64,000 bases of DNA. It comes from Agromyces fucosus. GTDB taxonomy: Bacteria > Actinomycetota > Actinomycetes > Actinomycetales > Microbacteriaceae. Below the pieces are notes generated by a model, which did no database searches, was not told the DNA's origin, and saw only the letters and a list, made by a program, of their open reading frames with translations. The position numbers were made by a program, and so were the translations under genes. Positions 1 to 8,109 of the stretch are shown here, piece by piece. The stretch's first letter is position 1. Each line of letters starts with the position of its first letter. Location: positions 62,001-126,000 of the forward strand of contig NZ_SDPO01000003.1 in NCBI RefSeq assembly GCF_004134865.1. The letters are read 5' to 3'.

Positions 1-528
1 GTCCTGCATCTTGAGGCGCGTGAGGGCGTCGAGCGCGCCGAACGGCTCGTCGAGCAGCAGCACGCCGGGGTTCCGGGCGAGGGCGCGGGCGAGCGAGGTG
101 CGCTGGGCCATGCCGCCCGAGATCTCGCGCGGGCGATGACCGGCGAAGTCGGCGAGCCCGACGAGTTCGATGAGCCGGGCGACCTTGTCACGGCCGGCGG
201 TCTTCGAGGTACCGCGCGGCAGCCCGAGCGCGACGTTGCCGGCGACCGTGCGCCACGGCAGCAGTCGCGGCTCTTGGAAGCCGACCGCCGAGCGCGGGTC
301 GAACGGCACGACGGCGGTGCCGTCGACCGAGACGACTCCCGCGCTCGCATGGTCGAGTCCGCCCGCGATGCGGAGGAGGGTCGACTTGCCGCACCCGCTC
401 GGGCCGAGGATCGCGACGATCTCGCCCGCCGCGACCTCGAGGTCGACGTCGCGCAGCACCTGACGCCGGCCGGCGTTCGTGTCGAACGCGCGCCCGACGG
501 CGCGGAACGAGACGGATGCCGCGGTCAT
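1..528 (-). CDS. ABC transporter ATP-binding protein, nitrate/sulfonate/taurine type (3' end beyond window)
   Basis: The first 176 codons read leftwards from an ATG at 528 and run off the window edge, so the C-terminus is missing. A GAGGAGG ribosome site lies just upstream of the ATG. The Walker A (GPSGCGKST), Q-loop ([10 protein letters not shown]), signature (SGGMAQR) and Walker B with D-loop ([11 protein letters not shown]) are all visible, so the nucleotide-binding domain is intact as far as seen. The LLPW stretch after the Q-loop is typical of SsuB/TauB/NrtD-like importers of small organic acids or sulfonates. Permease and binding-protein genes would be expected to the left. Substrate cannot be told from this fragment. 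It is related in type to the ATPase at 32866-33732. Confidence 0.9.
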   Translation of the reverse strand, partial: MTAASVSFRAVGRAFDTNAGRRQVLRDVDLEVAAGEIVAILGPSGCGKSTLLRIAGGLDHASAGVVSVDGTAVVPFDPRSAVGFQEPRLLPWRTVAGNVALGLPRGTSKTAGRDKVARLIELVGLADFAGHRPREISGGMAQRTSLARALARNPGVLLLDEPFGALDALTRLKMQD

Positions 529-636
529 GGCGCCTCCTCGACGGCTTGGTGGATGGGTCGTTCGACGCTATCCATCGCAGGGAGGACTGTCAGGCGGGCT
601 CGACCCGCGGCGTAATACGAGGATTCCGCGGTCGCT

Positions 637-659
637 GCAGGAAAGCTCGAACTTCCTGC
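637..659 (-). terminator. Hairpin downstream of the GntR gene
   Basis: GCAGGAA (637-643) and TTCCTGC (653-659) form a perfect 7-bp stem with a 9-nt loop. It begins 17 nt after the GntR stop codon on the minus strand. There is no T-run, as is common for high-GC actinobacterial terminators. It could equally be an mRNA-stabilising hairpin. Confidence 0.4.
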
Positions 660-675
660 GATCTTGCAGCAGTCG

Positions 676-1422
676 TCAGACCGCGTCGAGGTGCGCCCGA
701 GCCGGTTCGCTCTCGATGATCGCGAAGCCGCGCCCCCTGAGGCGCCGACGTTCGTCCGAGAGGAACGCCAGGGTGCGTTCGGCCGTGCCGCGGGTGTGCG
801 CGACGACGAGCGCCGCGGCGGCGTCGGCATCCCGGCGCTGCAGGGCCGCGACGATCGCGAGGTGCTCCTCCCTCGCGTGAGCGCGGGACTCCGGCGTGCG
901 GACCTCGAGCCAGCGAGTGCGCAGCAGCCGCGTCATCACGCCGCGGATGGAGTCGGCCATGAACGGGTTGCCGGAGAGCTGGGCGAGCAGTGCGTGGAAG
1001 TCGTTGCCGGCACGGATGCCGGCCTCCGAGATGGCGAGGTCCGTCGCGTGCGCACTCGTCGGATCGCCGGACCACGTGTCGGCGTTCCCGGTCTCGTTCA
1101 GCGAATCGGCGAGTGCCGCCAGGTCGGAGTCGGACGCGCGAGCCGCCGCCAGGCGCGCGCACGCCGCCTCGACGGCTTCGCGGTACTCGGAGAGCGCGCG
1201 GATCTCGGTCAGGTCGATCGGCGTGACGCTCCACCCCCGGCCCTCTCGACGCACGAGTCCGTCGGCTTCGAGGCGGAGGAGCGCGGTGCGGATGGGAGTT
1301 CGCGACGCGTCGAGGTCCGACTCGAGTCCGCGCTCGGTCAGCTTCTCGCCGGGAACGTAGTCGAGCGACAGGATCGCGGTGCGCAGCCGGTCGTACAGGG
1401 GGGTTCCGACGGTGGATGCCAC
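676..1422 (-). CDS. GntR family transcriptional regulator, FCD (FadR-like) subfamily
   Basis: A 248-residue regulator starting at GTG 1422 with GAGGAG about 6 nt upstream. Residues 1-70 form a winged helix-turn-helix (start LYDRLRTAILSLDYVPGEKL, then SRTPIRTALLRLEADGLVRR), the GntR signature. The remaining ~160 residues are alpha-helical and match the FCD ligand-binding domain layout (AxxLxxEFHxLL-like segment NDFHALLAQLSGN, then EEHLAIVAALQRRDADAA). FCD regulators sense carboxylic acids, often with a bound metal. It is divergent from an MFS transporter, with an inverted repeat in the gap, so it probably controls that transporter and itself. The ligand is unknown. Confidence 0.9.
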   Translation of the reverse strand: MASTVGTPLYDRLRTAILSLDYVPGEKLTERGLESDLDASRTPIRTALLRLEADGLVRREGRGWSVTPIDLTEIRALSEYREAVEAACARLAAARASDSDLAALADSLNETGNADTWSGDPTSAHATDLAISEAGIRAGNDFHALLAQLSGNPFMADSIRGVMTRLLRTRWLEVRTPESRAHAREEHLAIVAALQRRDADAAAALVVAHTRGTAERTLAFLSDERRRLRGRGFAIIESEPARAHLDAV

Positions 1423-1437
1423 GACGAGCTCCTCGGG

Positions 1438-1476
1438 TTTGGGATACCAAAGCGGTACGCACTAACGTATCCCAAA
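1438..1476. promoter_or_regulatory. GntR operator overlapping the MFS promoter
   Basis: TTTGGGATAC (1438-1447) and GTATCCCAAA (1467-1476) are perfect 10-bp inverted arms 19 bp apart. The left arm is itself part of a near palindrome, TTTGGGATACCAAA (1438-1451). A plus-strand promoter fits inside: TTGGGA (1439-1444), 18-bp spacer, TAACGT (1463-1468). The position between GntR and MFS suggests autorepression and MFS control. Binding is inferred. Confidence 0.55.
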
Positions 1477-1518
1477 AGTCGTTCCACCGACACTTGCAGA
1501 GGCGGGCACGTGCACACC

Positions 1519-2871
1519 ATGACACTCCAGCGATCGCCGGCGATCCCGGCGCGCGCCATGCGCATGCTCGCGCTCGGCGTCGCCGCGCAGGCCGCGAGCA
1601 CCGTCTTCGTCAGCACCCCGGCGTTCCTCATCCCCCTGCTTCACACCGAACGCGGCATCCCGCTCGTGCAGGCGGGACTCTTGGCGTCGGCGCCGACCGT
1701 CGGCATGGTGCTCACGCTCGTCGCGTGGGGCGCACTCGCCGATCGCGTGGGCGAGCGCCGGGTGATCTCGGCCGGGCTCGCCCTCACGGCGGCCGCGGCG
1801 ATCGGGGCGACCCTCGCCGGCGACATCCTCTCGCTCTGCATCTTCTTCTTCCTCGGCGGAGCCGTGTCGGCGAGCACCAACGCGGCGAGCGGCCGGATCG
1901 TGGTCGGCTGGTTCCCACGGGAACGGCGCGGATTCGCAATGGGCATCCGCCAGATGTCGCAGCCGCTCGGCGTCACCGTCGCGGCGCTCGCCGTGCCCGG
2001 CCTGGCCTCGACCGTCGGACTCGGCGCCGCCGTCGGCCTGTCGGTGGCATTGAACGCCGTGATGGCCCTGCTCTGCGCCCTGGGTCTGGCGAACCCCGTG
2101 CGCACGCCGTCGGCGACCGCGCCGGAGGCGGGCGCGACCCCGGAACCGGATGCGAACCCGTATCGCGCGAGCTCGTTCCTCTGGCGCATCCACCTCGTCT
2201 CGGCGCTGCTCGTCGTGCCGCAGTTCGCCCTCTCGATCTTCGGCATCGTCTGGCTCGTCACCGAGATGCACTGGAACGCCGCCGCTGCCGGCCTCCTGAT
2301 CGGCGTCGCGCAGTTCATCGGCGCGGTGGGGCGTATCGGGGTCGGCACCCTGAGCGATCGGGTCGGCAGCCGGGTGCGGGTGCTCCGCTGGGTCGCGGTG
2401 AGCGGATGCCTCGCCATGCTCGTCGTGGCGGCGAGCGACCTCGCCGGGTGGGGAGCCTTCGCGGCACCGGCCTTCGTCGTCGCGACCCTCATCAGCGTGG
2501 CTGACAACGGGCTCGCCTTCACCTCGGTCGCCGAAGCGGCGGGTGCGACGTGGGCGGGCAAGGCGTTCGGCATCCAGAACACGGGACAGTATGTCGTGGC
2601 AGCAGCGGTGGGCCCTCTCGTGGGAGGCCTCGTCACGCTCGTCGGATACCCGCTCGCGTTCATCGCGATCGCGATCGCGCCCGCGGCGGCACTTCCGTTG
2701 ATTCCGGCGCGCGACGTGACACGAGAGGTGTCGGAGACGACCGATGTGCTCAGGCGGCCGACGTCGCTGCGACCCGGCGACGCGAGCGCGAGGCGTCCGT
2801 CGCACCGAGGCGCTCGATCTGATCCAGCCAGGCCGCGCGCTTCTCGGGCGTCGAGAAACGGACCGGGGTGA
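1519..2871 (+). CDS. MFS transporter
   Basis: A 450-residue major facilitator protein from ATG 1519. About twelve hydrophobic segments are visible, with the inter-TM2/3 motif GALADRVGERR and its second-half counterpart GTLSDRVGSRV, both classical MFS signature-A loops. A polar linker (residues ~200-215) separates the two six-helix halves. The core ends near base 2712. The last ~53 residues are basic and low in hydrophobicity and run for 122 bp across the 3' end of the convergent oxidoreductase gene, so this tail may be non-functional read-through. It is paired with the FCD regulator upstream. The substrate may be an organic acid, by analogy with FCD-controlled MFS genes; this is not shown. 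Confidence 0.88.
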   Translation: MTLQRSPAIPARAMRMLALGVAAQAASTVFVSTPAFLIPLLHTERGIPLVQAGLLASAPTVGMVLTLVAWGALADRVGERRVISAGLALTAAAAIGATLAGDILSLCIFFFLGGAVSASTNAASGRIVVGWFPRERRGFAMGIRQMSQPLGVTVAALAVPGLASTVGLGAAVGLSVALNAVMALLCALGLANPVRTPSATAPEAGATPEPDANPYRASSFLWRIHLVSALLVVPQFALSIFGIVWLVTEMHWNAAAAGLLIGVAQFIGAVGRIGVGTLSDRVGSRVRVLRWVAVSGCLAMLVVAASDLAGWGAFAAPAFVVATLISVADNGLAFTSVAEAAGATWAGKAFGIQNTGQYVVAAAVGPLVGGLVTLVGYPLAFIAIAIAPAAALPLIPARDVTREVSETTDVLRRPTSLRPGDASARRPSHRGARSDPARPRASRASRNGPG

Positions 2872-3391
2872 GTCGCGAGATGCCGAGCGTGCGCACGCCG
2901 CAGTAGCCGAGCGTCGCGCGTGCGAGCGAGGTCTCGGCGGCGTTGCGGTAGACGAAGCGGTTCCAGGCGATGGGCGAGTCCATGGTCATGACGATGCGGG
3001 CGGTCTTGCCCGCGAGCAGCCGCGTCGAGACCTGCCCGCGCCCGTATCGGAACGCGGTGCCCGAGAGGATCGCCCGGTCGAGGAACGCCTTCAGGACGGC
3101 CGGGTACGTGCCCCACCACTGCGGGAAGAAGAACACGAGGTGGTCGGCCCACGCGACGTCGTCGATGAAGGCGCGGATGCGCGGTTCGAGGTGCGTCGTG
3201 TCGCCGTCGGGAGCGCGGAGGTCGGCGCGTGCCGCGGGCATCAGATCGAACTCGCGCTCGGCGAGGTCGATGGTCCGCACCTCGGCGCCGTCGACGGACG
3301 CCGCGCGCATGCCGGTCGCGTATCGCTCGGCGAGGGCGTGGTTGAAGCTGCCGGAGTTGGGGTGGCCGATGATCACGAGGGTGTTCGTCAC
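2750..3391 (-). CDS. NAD(P)H-dependent oxidoreductase, flavodoxin-like fold
   Basis: 213 residues from GTG 3391. The N-terminus LVIIGHPNSGSFNHALAE is the phosphate-binding loop of the NQO1/KefF/MdaB group of FMN- or FAD-dependent quinone reductases. Next come the conserved DHLVFFFPQWWGTYPAVLKAFLDR (flavin-binding PxWW region) and a glycine-rich segment near RYGRGQ. These enzymes carry out two-electron reduction of quinones or azo compounds. The start lies 5 nt inside the 3' end of the upstream MarR gene (stop at 3396-3398), so the two form one transcript and the regulator probably controls it, as in quinone-sensing MarR systems. The C-terminus overlaps the MFS gene on the other strand. Confidence 0.88.
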   Translation of the reverse strand: MTNTLVIIGHPNSGSFNHALAERYATGMRAASVDGAEVRTIDLAEREFDLMPAARADLRAPDGDTTHLEPRIRAFIDDVAWADHLVFFFPQWWGTYPAVLKAFLDRAILSGTAFRYGRGQVSTRLLAGKTARIVMTMDSPIAWNRFVYRNAAETSLARATLGYCGVRTLGISRLTPVRFSTPEKRAAWLDQIERLGATDASRSRRRVAATSAA

Positions 3392-3395
3392 GAGG

Positions 3396-3869
3396 TCAGT
3401 GCTCCTTGGAGTCGAGGTGTCGGATGACGGTCTTGAGGTCTTCGTGCAGCGCGCCGACATCGACGCCGGCGAGGTCGTCGAACGTCTCGGTGAATGACGC
3501 ATCGAGCACCGGCAGGGCCTCGGCGAGGAAGTGCGCGGCCTTCGGGGTGATCGAGAGCAGCACGCGGCGAGCATTGGCGGGGTCGGTGTGCGTCTGCACC
3601 CAGCCGGCCTCGACGAACGCCGGCACGCGCTTGCTCACGGCGGCCTTGCTGACGCCGAGGCAGTTCGCGAGCGTCGTGATGTCGGGCGGCGGCGCGAGGT
3701 CGGCGAGCACGGCGATGAACATGAACTGGCTGTAGCTGATTCCGAAGCGCTGCTGCAGCAGCCGGTCGGCGAACCGATCCATGCGATCGACGAGGTAGTG
3801 CAGGGTGACCGTGACGCGGTCGCCCAGGGGTCCGCCGGATTCGGGGCGTGTACTCGGCTCAGCGGTCAT
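3396..3869 (-). CDS. MarR family transcriptional regulator
   Basis: 157 residues from ATG 3869. The winged helix lies around residues 60-120 (TTLANCLGVSKAAVSKRVPAFVEAGWV, then DPANARRVLLSITPKA wing), with flanking dimerisation helices. There is no Shine-Dalgarno before the ATG, and a candidate -10 (TTTACT, reverse strand, 3882-3877) ends 7 nt upstream, so the mRNA is probably leaderless. It overlaps the oxidoreductase gene by a few bases and is divergent from an SDR gene. A strong inverted repeat in the intergenic region is the likely operator for both directions. Confidence 0.9.
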   Translation of the reverse strand: MTAEPSTRPESGGPLGDRVTVTLHYLVDRMDRFADRLLQQRFGISYSQFMFIAVLADLAPPPDITTLANCLGVSKAAVSKRVPAFVEAGWVQTHTDPANARRVLLSITPKAAHFLAEALPVLDASFTETFDDLAGVDVGALHEDLKTVIRHLDSKEH

Positions 3870-3876
3870 GTCAATG

Positions 3877-3915
3877 AGTAAACAGGTTGACACGTCTTTT
3901 GTCAACTGGTTTACA
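3877..3915. promoter_or_regulatory. Symmetrical divergent promoter-operator (MarR/SDR)
   Basis: Arms GTAAACAGGTTGACA (3878-3892) and TGTCAACTGGTTTAC (3900-3914) match at 13 of 15 positions when one is reverse-complemented, with a 7-bp centre. Each strand carries TTGACA, a 17-bp spacer and TTTACA (plus, 3910-3915) or TTTACT (minus, 3882-3877). The palindrome therefore encodes two face-to-face sigma-A-type promoters and a MarR-sized operator in one stretch. Confidence 0.65.
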
Positions 3916-3983
3916 CGTACACCCTGAGGCCGGCATCGAAGCGGGCTCACACAACAGGTGCCGCCCTGCAGGAGAATGGACGG

Positions 3984-4823
3984 ATGACGAGAACGGTTCG
4001 CGGTGCCAGTGTGCTGATCACCGGGGCCGCCGGCGGCATGGGCCGCATGTACGCCGAACGAGCCGTGGCCGAGCACGCGGCATCCGTGACCCTCTGGGAC
4101 CGCGACGCGGCCGCCCTCGCCCGCGCCGTCGACGAACTCGGCACGATCTCGCGCGGTCGCACGCGCATCCAGTCGTTCGTCGTCGACGTCGGCGACCTCG
4201 GTGCGATCGCGAAGACCGCGCAGCGGGTGCGGCGAGAGGTCGGCAATCCCGACGTGCTCATCAACAACGCCGGCATCGTGCGCGGCAACCGCTACTTCTG
4301 GAACACCGACAACGGCGACGACACCCGCGCGACGATGCAGGTCAATGCGCTCGCGCCGATGTACATCGCACGGGAGTTCCTGCCCGGCATGATCTCGAAC
4401 GCGTATCGCGCGGCCCGCATCGTGAACGTCGCGAGCGCGGCAGGCACGCTCGCCAACCCGCGCATGGCGGTCTACGCCGCGTCGAAGGCGGCGCTCATCG
4501 GCTGGAGCGACTCGCTGCGCCTCGAGCTCGAGCAGTCCGATCACGGCAATGTGAAGGTGACCACGGTCACGCCGAGCTACATCTCGACAGGCATGTTCGC
4601 CGGAGTCCGCGGGCCCGTGCTCGCACCGGTGCTCGACCCCGAATACGTCGTCGACCGGGTGTGGAAGGCGATGCTCGACGGCCGCCCGCTGCTCGAGCTG
4701 CCGAGGAGCGTGCGCCTCTCGCGGGCGCTGCGCGGACTGCTGCCCACGCGCGTGTTCGACCGCATCGTGGGCGACGGCTTCGGCGTCTACCGCTCGATGG
4801 AGCGGTTCACCGGGCGGCGCTGA
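3984..4823 (+). CDS. Short-chain dehydrogenase/reductase (SDR)
   Basis: 279 residues, ATG 3984 with AGGAG about 9 nt upstream. It is a classical SDR: cofactor loop TGAAGGMG (residues 13-20), NNAG (94-97), catalytic Ser151, Tyr164 and Lys168 in SAAG...YAASK. The acidic residues in the second strand region (LWDRD, 37-41) favour NAD(H). The C-terminal ~60 residues (RSVRLSRALRGLLPTRVFDRIVGDGFGV) resemble SDRs annotated as acetoin or retinol dehydrogenase-like. It is transcribed away from the MarR gene through the shared operator, so it may be induced together with the quinone reductase. The substrate is unknown. Confidence 0.9.
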   Translation: MTRTVRGASVLITGAAGGMGRMYAERAVAEHAASVTLWDRDAAALARAVDELGTISRGRTRIQSFVVDVGDLGAIAKTAQRVRREVGNPDVLINNAGIVRGNRYFWNTDNGDDTRATMQVNALAPMYIAREFLPGMISNAYRAARIVNVASAAGTLANPRMAVYAASKAALIGWSDSLRLELEQSDHGNVKVTTVTPSYISTGMFAGVRGPVLAPVLDPEYVVDRVWKAMLDGRPLLELPRSVRLSRALRGLLPTRVFDRIVGDGFGVYRSMERFTGRR

Positions 4824-4835
4824 CGCCCGCTCGTC

Positions 4836-5654
4836 TCACAGCCCGTGCCGCTCCAGCCAGTCGAGCAGCACGCGGGTGAACTCCTCGGGACGCTCGACAC
4901 TCGGCAGGTGCGCCGTGTCGGCGAAGCGCACACCCGTCGCGTCCGGCAGGTGCGCGAGCAGGTGGTCGTACGCCGCGAGCTCCACGCTGAGGTCGTACTC
5001 GCCCACGGCGACGAGGGCGGGAACGCGGAGGTCGCCGAGCCGCTCGTACGCCGGAGGATCGAGCGGGAGCACGGTGCCGTCATCGCTCGCATGCGCGGCG
5101 TTCGGAGCGTTCAGCTCGCGTGCGCGGCGCACGAAGCCCTGGTCGACGGCCGCCGCGTCGCGGAGCGGCCCGACCGCCCAGAGTTCCGCTTCGAGGCGCA
5201 TCTGCAGCGCGGCGTCGATCGCCGGGTCGATCGCCTCGATCTCGTCGAATCGGCGCTGCTCCTCGTCGGTGAGCGGCAGGTCGGGGAATCCGCCCGGCTC
5301 CGAACCGACGGTCACCACGCCGCGCACGCGGTCGGGGTGGGCGAGCGCAGTGTCGAGCGTGATGCGCCCGCCGCGGCTCGCGCCGATCACGGTCGCCTCT
5401 GCCACGGCGAGGTGGTCGAGCACCGCGATCGCGTCGGCATGGTTCGAGAACGGCACCGACTCGTCATGCGTGGTGCCGCCGAACCCGCGAGGGTCGAAAC
5501 GGGCGACGAAGTGGTGCTCGGCGAGGGCGTCGAGCTGCTCGTCCCACATCCGGAGCGTCGCGACGCCGGCGGGTACGAGGAGCAGGGCAGGGGCGGAAGC
5601 GCGGCCCGCCGACTCGTAGTGGAGCTCGGCGCCGGGAACGGTGAGGGTGGGCAT
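4836..5654 (-). CDS. Alpha/beta hydrolase
   Basis: 272 residues, ATG 5654. The nucleophile elbow is GASRGG (Ser in the middle), the oxyanion region is LLVPAGVATLRMWDEQ, the acid is Asp in VGEYDLS, and the catalytic His is in FADTAHLPSVERPEEF near the C-terminus. All triad residues are in place, so it should be an active esterase, lactonase or C-C hydrolase-type enzyme. The family is too broad to give a substrate. It converges on the SDR gene with only 12 bp between the stop codons and is probably monocistronic. Confidence 0.9.
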   Translation of the reverse strand: MPTLTVPGAELHYESAGRASAPALLLVPAGVATLRMWDEQLDALAEHHFVARFDPRGFGGTTHDESVPFSNHADAIAVLDHLAVAEATVIGASRGGRITLDTALAHPDRVRGVVTVGSEPGGFPDLPLTDEEQRRFDEIEAIDPAIDAALQMRLEAELWAVGPLRDAAAVDQGFVRRARELNAPNAAHASDDGTVLPLDPPAYERLGDLRVPALVAVGEYDLSVELAAYDHLLAHLPDATGVRFADTAHLPSVERPEEFTRVLLDWLERHGL

Positions 5655-5727
5655 TCCACGAGCCTACGCATCCGCCGTCAGGTCGCGCGGTCGGGTCGCG
5701 GTCGCCCGCTCGGTCGCCCGCGGCGAC

Positions 5728-6156
5728 TCAGTCGTCGTCGCCCTTGTCGTTCTTCTTGTCGTTGTCCTTGTTGCCGTTGTTGTTGCCGGGGCCGCGGTTG
5801 TCGTCGCCGTCCTCCTCCGACGGATCCGGCTCGGGCGTCGGTGTCACGGAGTCGGCGACCCGGGCGGCCTCGAGGTCGGCCTGCACCAGGGCGATCGCCT
5901 CGCGGATGTCGGCGGCCTGCTCCTCGCCGATGGCGCCGGAGTCGACTGCTGCGTTCACATCGTTCTCGAGCAGGGCGAGCGCGGCGATCGCTCCGAGGTA
6001 GTCGCCGCCAGCGGCCCGCTTGGCGACCTGCACGACCGATGAATGGAGATCGGCGCTCACCGCTTCGGGCGACTGGCCGCAGGCGGTCAGCCCGAACACG
6101 AGCGACGCGGTGAGCAGGCCTGCGCCCACGGCGGTGCGGAGTCGAGTACGCATCAT
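5728..6156 (-). CDS. Small lipoprotein with charged low-complexity tail, coupled to a Ser/Thr kinase
   Basis: 142 residues. The N-terminus is a lipoprotein signal peptide (MMRTRLRTAVGAGLL...) ending in a lipobox LTAC, so the mature protein should be anchored to the outer face of the membrane. Residues ~30-105 are predicted helical and alanine-rich. From ~105 the chain becomes a Pro/Thr/Glu then Asn/Asp/Gly/Lys tail (GNNNGNKDNDKKNDKGDDD), probably disordered. Its ATG overlaps the kinase stop codon (ATGA), so it is translationally coupled to the kinase and may act with its external side. I do not recognise a named family. Confidence 0.8.
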   Translation of the reverse strand: MMRTRLRTAVGAGLLTASLVFGLTACGQSPEAVSADLHSSVVQVAKRAAGGDYLGAIAALALLENDVNAAVDSGAIGEEQAADIREAIALVQADLEAARVADSVTPTPEPDPSEEDGDDNRGPGNNNGNKDNDKKNDKGDDD

Positions 6157-7355
6157 CGCGTCACCGCCTCCTCGAGCTGCTCGAGATGCACGCCGAGTTC
6201 GCCGGGAAGGGTGGGCAGCGTCTCGGTGGGTGCCGTCTGCGGCTGCGTGAGGCTCGCGATCGCCGGAGGCACGATCAGAGCGATGCCGACCGCGATGACC
6301 GCCAGCAGCACGACCGCGATCGTGGGGCGGAGCCAGCGGCGCGACGGCTTCGGCGCCGGCTGGAACGCGGCGGCCACGGCCCGTTCGGCGATCGCGTCGT
6401 CGCTCGCCCGGGGAGCGGGATCGGTCGGCAGGATGAGCGTCGGAGCCTCGGACGCATCGAGCAGCGCGGTCGGGGCGCCATCCGGCGCGGTCGAACCGGT
6501 CGTCGTGTCGAGGTGGCCCGCCGCCATCGCGACGTCGAGTGCCGAGGGCCTGGCGGATGCCTCGCGGGCGGTCATGCCTCGGAGCAGCTCCACCCAGTCG
6601 CTGCCGAGTGCACCGGGGATCTCGGGGTCGCTGACGAGCCTCGCCGCCGTGGCCTCGGACGCCGTGCCGGGAAACGCCGGCCGACCCGTGCGGGCCTCGA
6701 GGAGCACGAGCCCGAGCGCGTAGATGTCGGCCGCAGTGCCGGGCGCATGACCGCCGACCTGCTCGGGGCTGAGGTAGCCGGGAGTGCCGACATAGACACC
6801 CGTGCGGGTGAGGCGGGCGTCGTCGATCAGCCGGGCGATGCCGAAGTCGGCGAGCTTCGCGTTCCAGCGGCGGGTGGGCAGGTGCGCCGGTGCGAGCAGC
6901 ACGTTCGCCGGCTTCACGTCGCGGTGCACGATGCCGCGCCCGTGGATCACGTGCAGCGCCTCGGCGAGATCGGCGGCCAGCCACGCGGCATCCGCTGGGC
7001 CGACCGGGCCCTGCTGCAGGGTCTTGCGCAGATCCCGTCCGTCGACGAGCTCCATGACGAGGTATTCGCGATCGATCCCCTCGTCGTGCGCGGCATCGTA
7101 GAGCCGCACGAGCGCGCGGTGCTCGACGCTCGCGAGCAGGGCCGTCTCGGAGCGACGGCGTGCAGCATCGTCGATGCCCTCGGCCGCCTCGGAGAAGACC
7201 TTCACGGCCACCGGACGCCCGAGGCTCAGGTCTTCGCCGCGATACACGCTCGCCATGCCGCCCCGGCCGATGAGGCCGCCGAGGCGGTATCGGCCGCCGA
7301 GCGTCACGCCCGCGAAGGGGCCGTCGCCGGGTCGTTCGGGGGAACTGGTCACCAT
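6153..7355 (-). CDS. Membrane-anchored serine/threonine protein kinase (PknA/B-like, no PASTA)
   Basis: 400 residues, ATG 7355. An N-terminal Hanks-type kinase domain occupies ~23-285: Gly loop LIGRGGMASVY, Lys52 in VAVKV, catalytic HRDVKPANVLL (Asp146), DFG at 170-172, then GTPGYLSPEQV and the DIYALGLVLLE helix F region. A Pro/Ala/Thr linker follows, then one transmembrane helix (TIAVVLLAVIAVGIALIV, ~350-370) and a short outer segment. There are no PASTA repeats, so it is not PknB itself. All catalytic residues are present. It is coupled to the lipoprotein downstream, a possible external partner or substrate. Confidence 0.93.
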   Translation of the reverse strand: MVTSSPERPGDGPFAGVTLGGRYRLGGLIGRGGMASVYRGEDLSLGRPVAVKVFSEAAEGIDDAARRRSETALLASVEHRALVRLYDAAHDEGIDREYLVMELVDGRDLRKTLQQGPVGPADAAWLAADLAEALHVIHGRGIVHRDVKPANVLLAPAHLPTRRWNAKLADFGIARLIDDARLTRTGVYVGTPGYLSPEQVGGHAPGTAADIYALGLVLLEARTGRPAFPGTASEATAARLVSDPEIPGALGSDWVELLRGMTAREASARPSALDVAMAAGHLDTTTGSTAPDGAPTALLDASEAPTLILPTDPAPRASDDAIAERAVAAAFQPAPKPSRRWLRPTIAVVLLAVIAVGIALIVPPAIASLTQPQTAPTETLPTLPGELGVHLEQLEEAVTR

Positions 7356-7404
7356 TCGAGGGTATCGCCGGCGGCTGGGAGTGCAGCCTCCGCGCCCGCC
7401 TCGC

Positions 7405-8109
7405 TCAGCAGCAGTGGCCGGTCTCCGACTCGGTCCCCGCCTCGGCCTCGCGCTCGCCGGTGAGCACCGAGACCGGCACCGTGCAGGCATCGCCGCGCCA
7501 GGCTTCGATGCCCTCGCGCACGGCGAAGGCGGCGATGACCAGCGCTGCGATGGAGTCGGCCCACGCCCACCCCAGCAGACTGTTGAGGAGGAGGCCCGCC
7601 AGCAGCGCGGCAGAGAGGTAGGCGCAGATCAGCGTCTGCTTCGAGTCGGCGACGGCGGAGGCCGAGCCGAGTTCGCGCCCGGTGCGGCGTTCGAGCCACG
7701 ACAGCAGTGGCATGACGGCGAGGCTCACGGCGGCGAGCGCGATGCCGACGGGGGAGTGCTCGGGCTCCGTGGCGCCGAGCAGTGTTCGTGCTGCGTCGAT
7801 CGAGACGAACAGGGCGAGGCCGAAGAACGAGACGGCGATGAGGCGGAGGGCGATGCGCTCGCGGCGGTGCGGATCGGGGGCGGCGAACTGCCAGGCGACC
7901 GCGGCGGCCGAGAGCACCTCGACGATCGAGTCGAGGCCGAAGCCGATCAGGGCGGCCGACGAGGCGACGGAGCCTGCCGCGAGGGCGATGATCGCCTCGA
8001 TCACGTTGTAGGCGATGGTCGCCGCGACGATGAGCCGGATGCGTCGGACGAGCACGGCGCGTCGCTCGGGGGCGAGCGGGGCGAGCGGCGTGCGCGGCAC
8101 GGCGGTCAT
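7405..8109 (-). CDS. Cation diffusion facilitator-like metal transporter with C-terminal Cys tail
   Basis: 234 residues, starting at ATG 8109, which overlaps the ArsR stop (ATGA). Five to six transmembrane helices carry the CDF-type acidic sites GFGLDSIVE (helix 2) and WADSIAALVIA (helix 5). The protein lacks the usual ~80-residue cytoplasmic domain and instead ends in an acidic tail finishing GHCC, a possible metal-binding site. CDF proteins export divalent metals by proton antiport. Coupling to an ArsR/SmtB repressor with its own Cys cluster points to metal-inducible efflux; which metal cannot be read from sequence. Confidence 0.85.
   Translation of the reverse strand: MTAVPRTPLAPLAPERRAVLVRRIRLIVAATIAYNVIEAIIALAAGSVASSAALIGFGLDSIVEVLSAAAVAWQFAAPDPHRRERIALRLIAVSFFGLALFVSIDAARTLLGATEPEHSPVGIALAAVSLAVMPLLSWLERRTGRELGSASAVADSKQTLICAYLSAALLAGLLLNSLLGWAWADSIAALVIAAFAVREGIEAWRGDACTVPVSVLTGEREAEAGTESETGHCC

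Noticed and set aside
6186..7463. Plus-strand open frame opposite the kinase gene
   Set aside because: No motif, ribosome site or plausible composition. The kinase motifs on the minus strand are complete.
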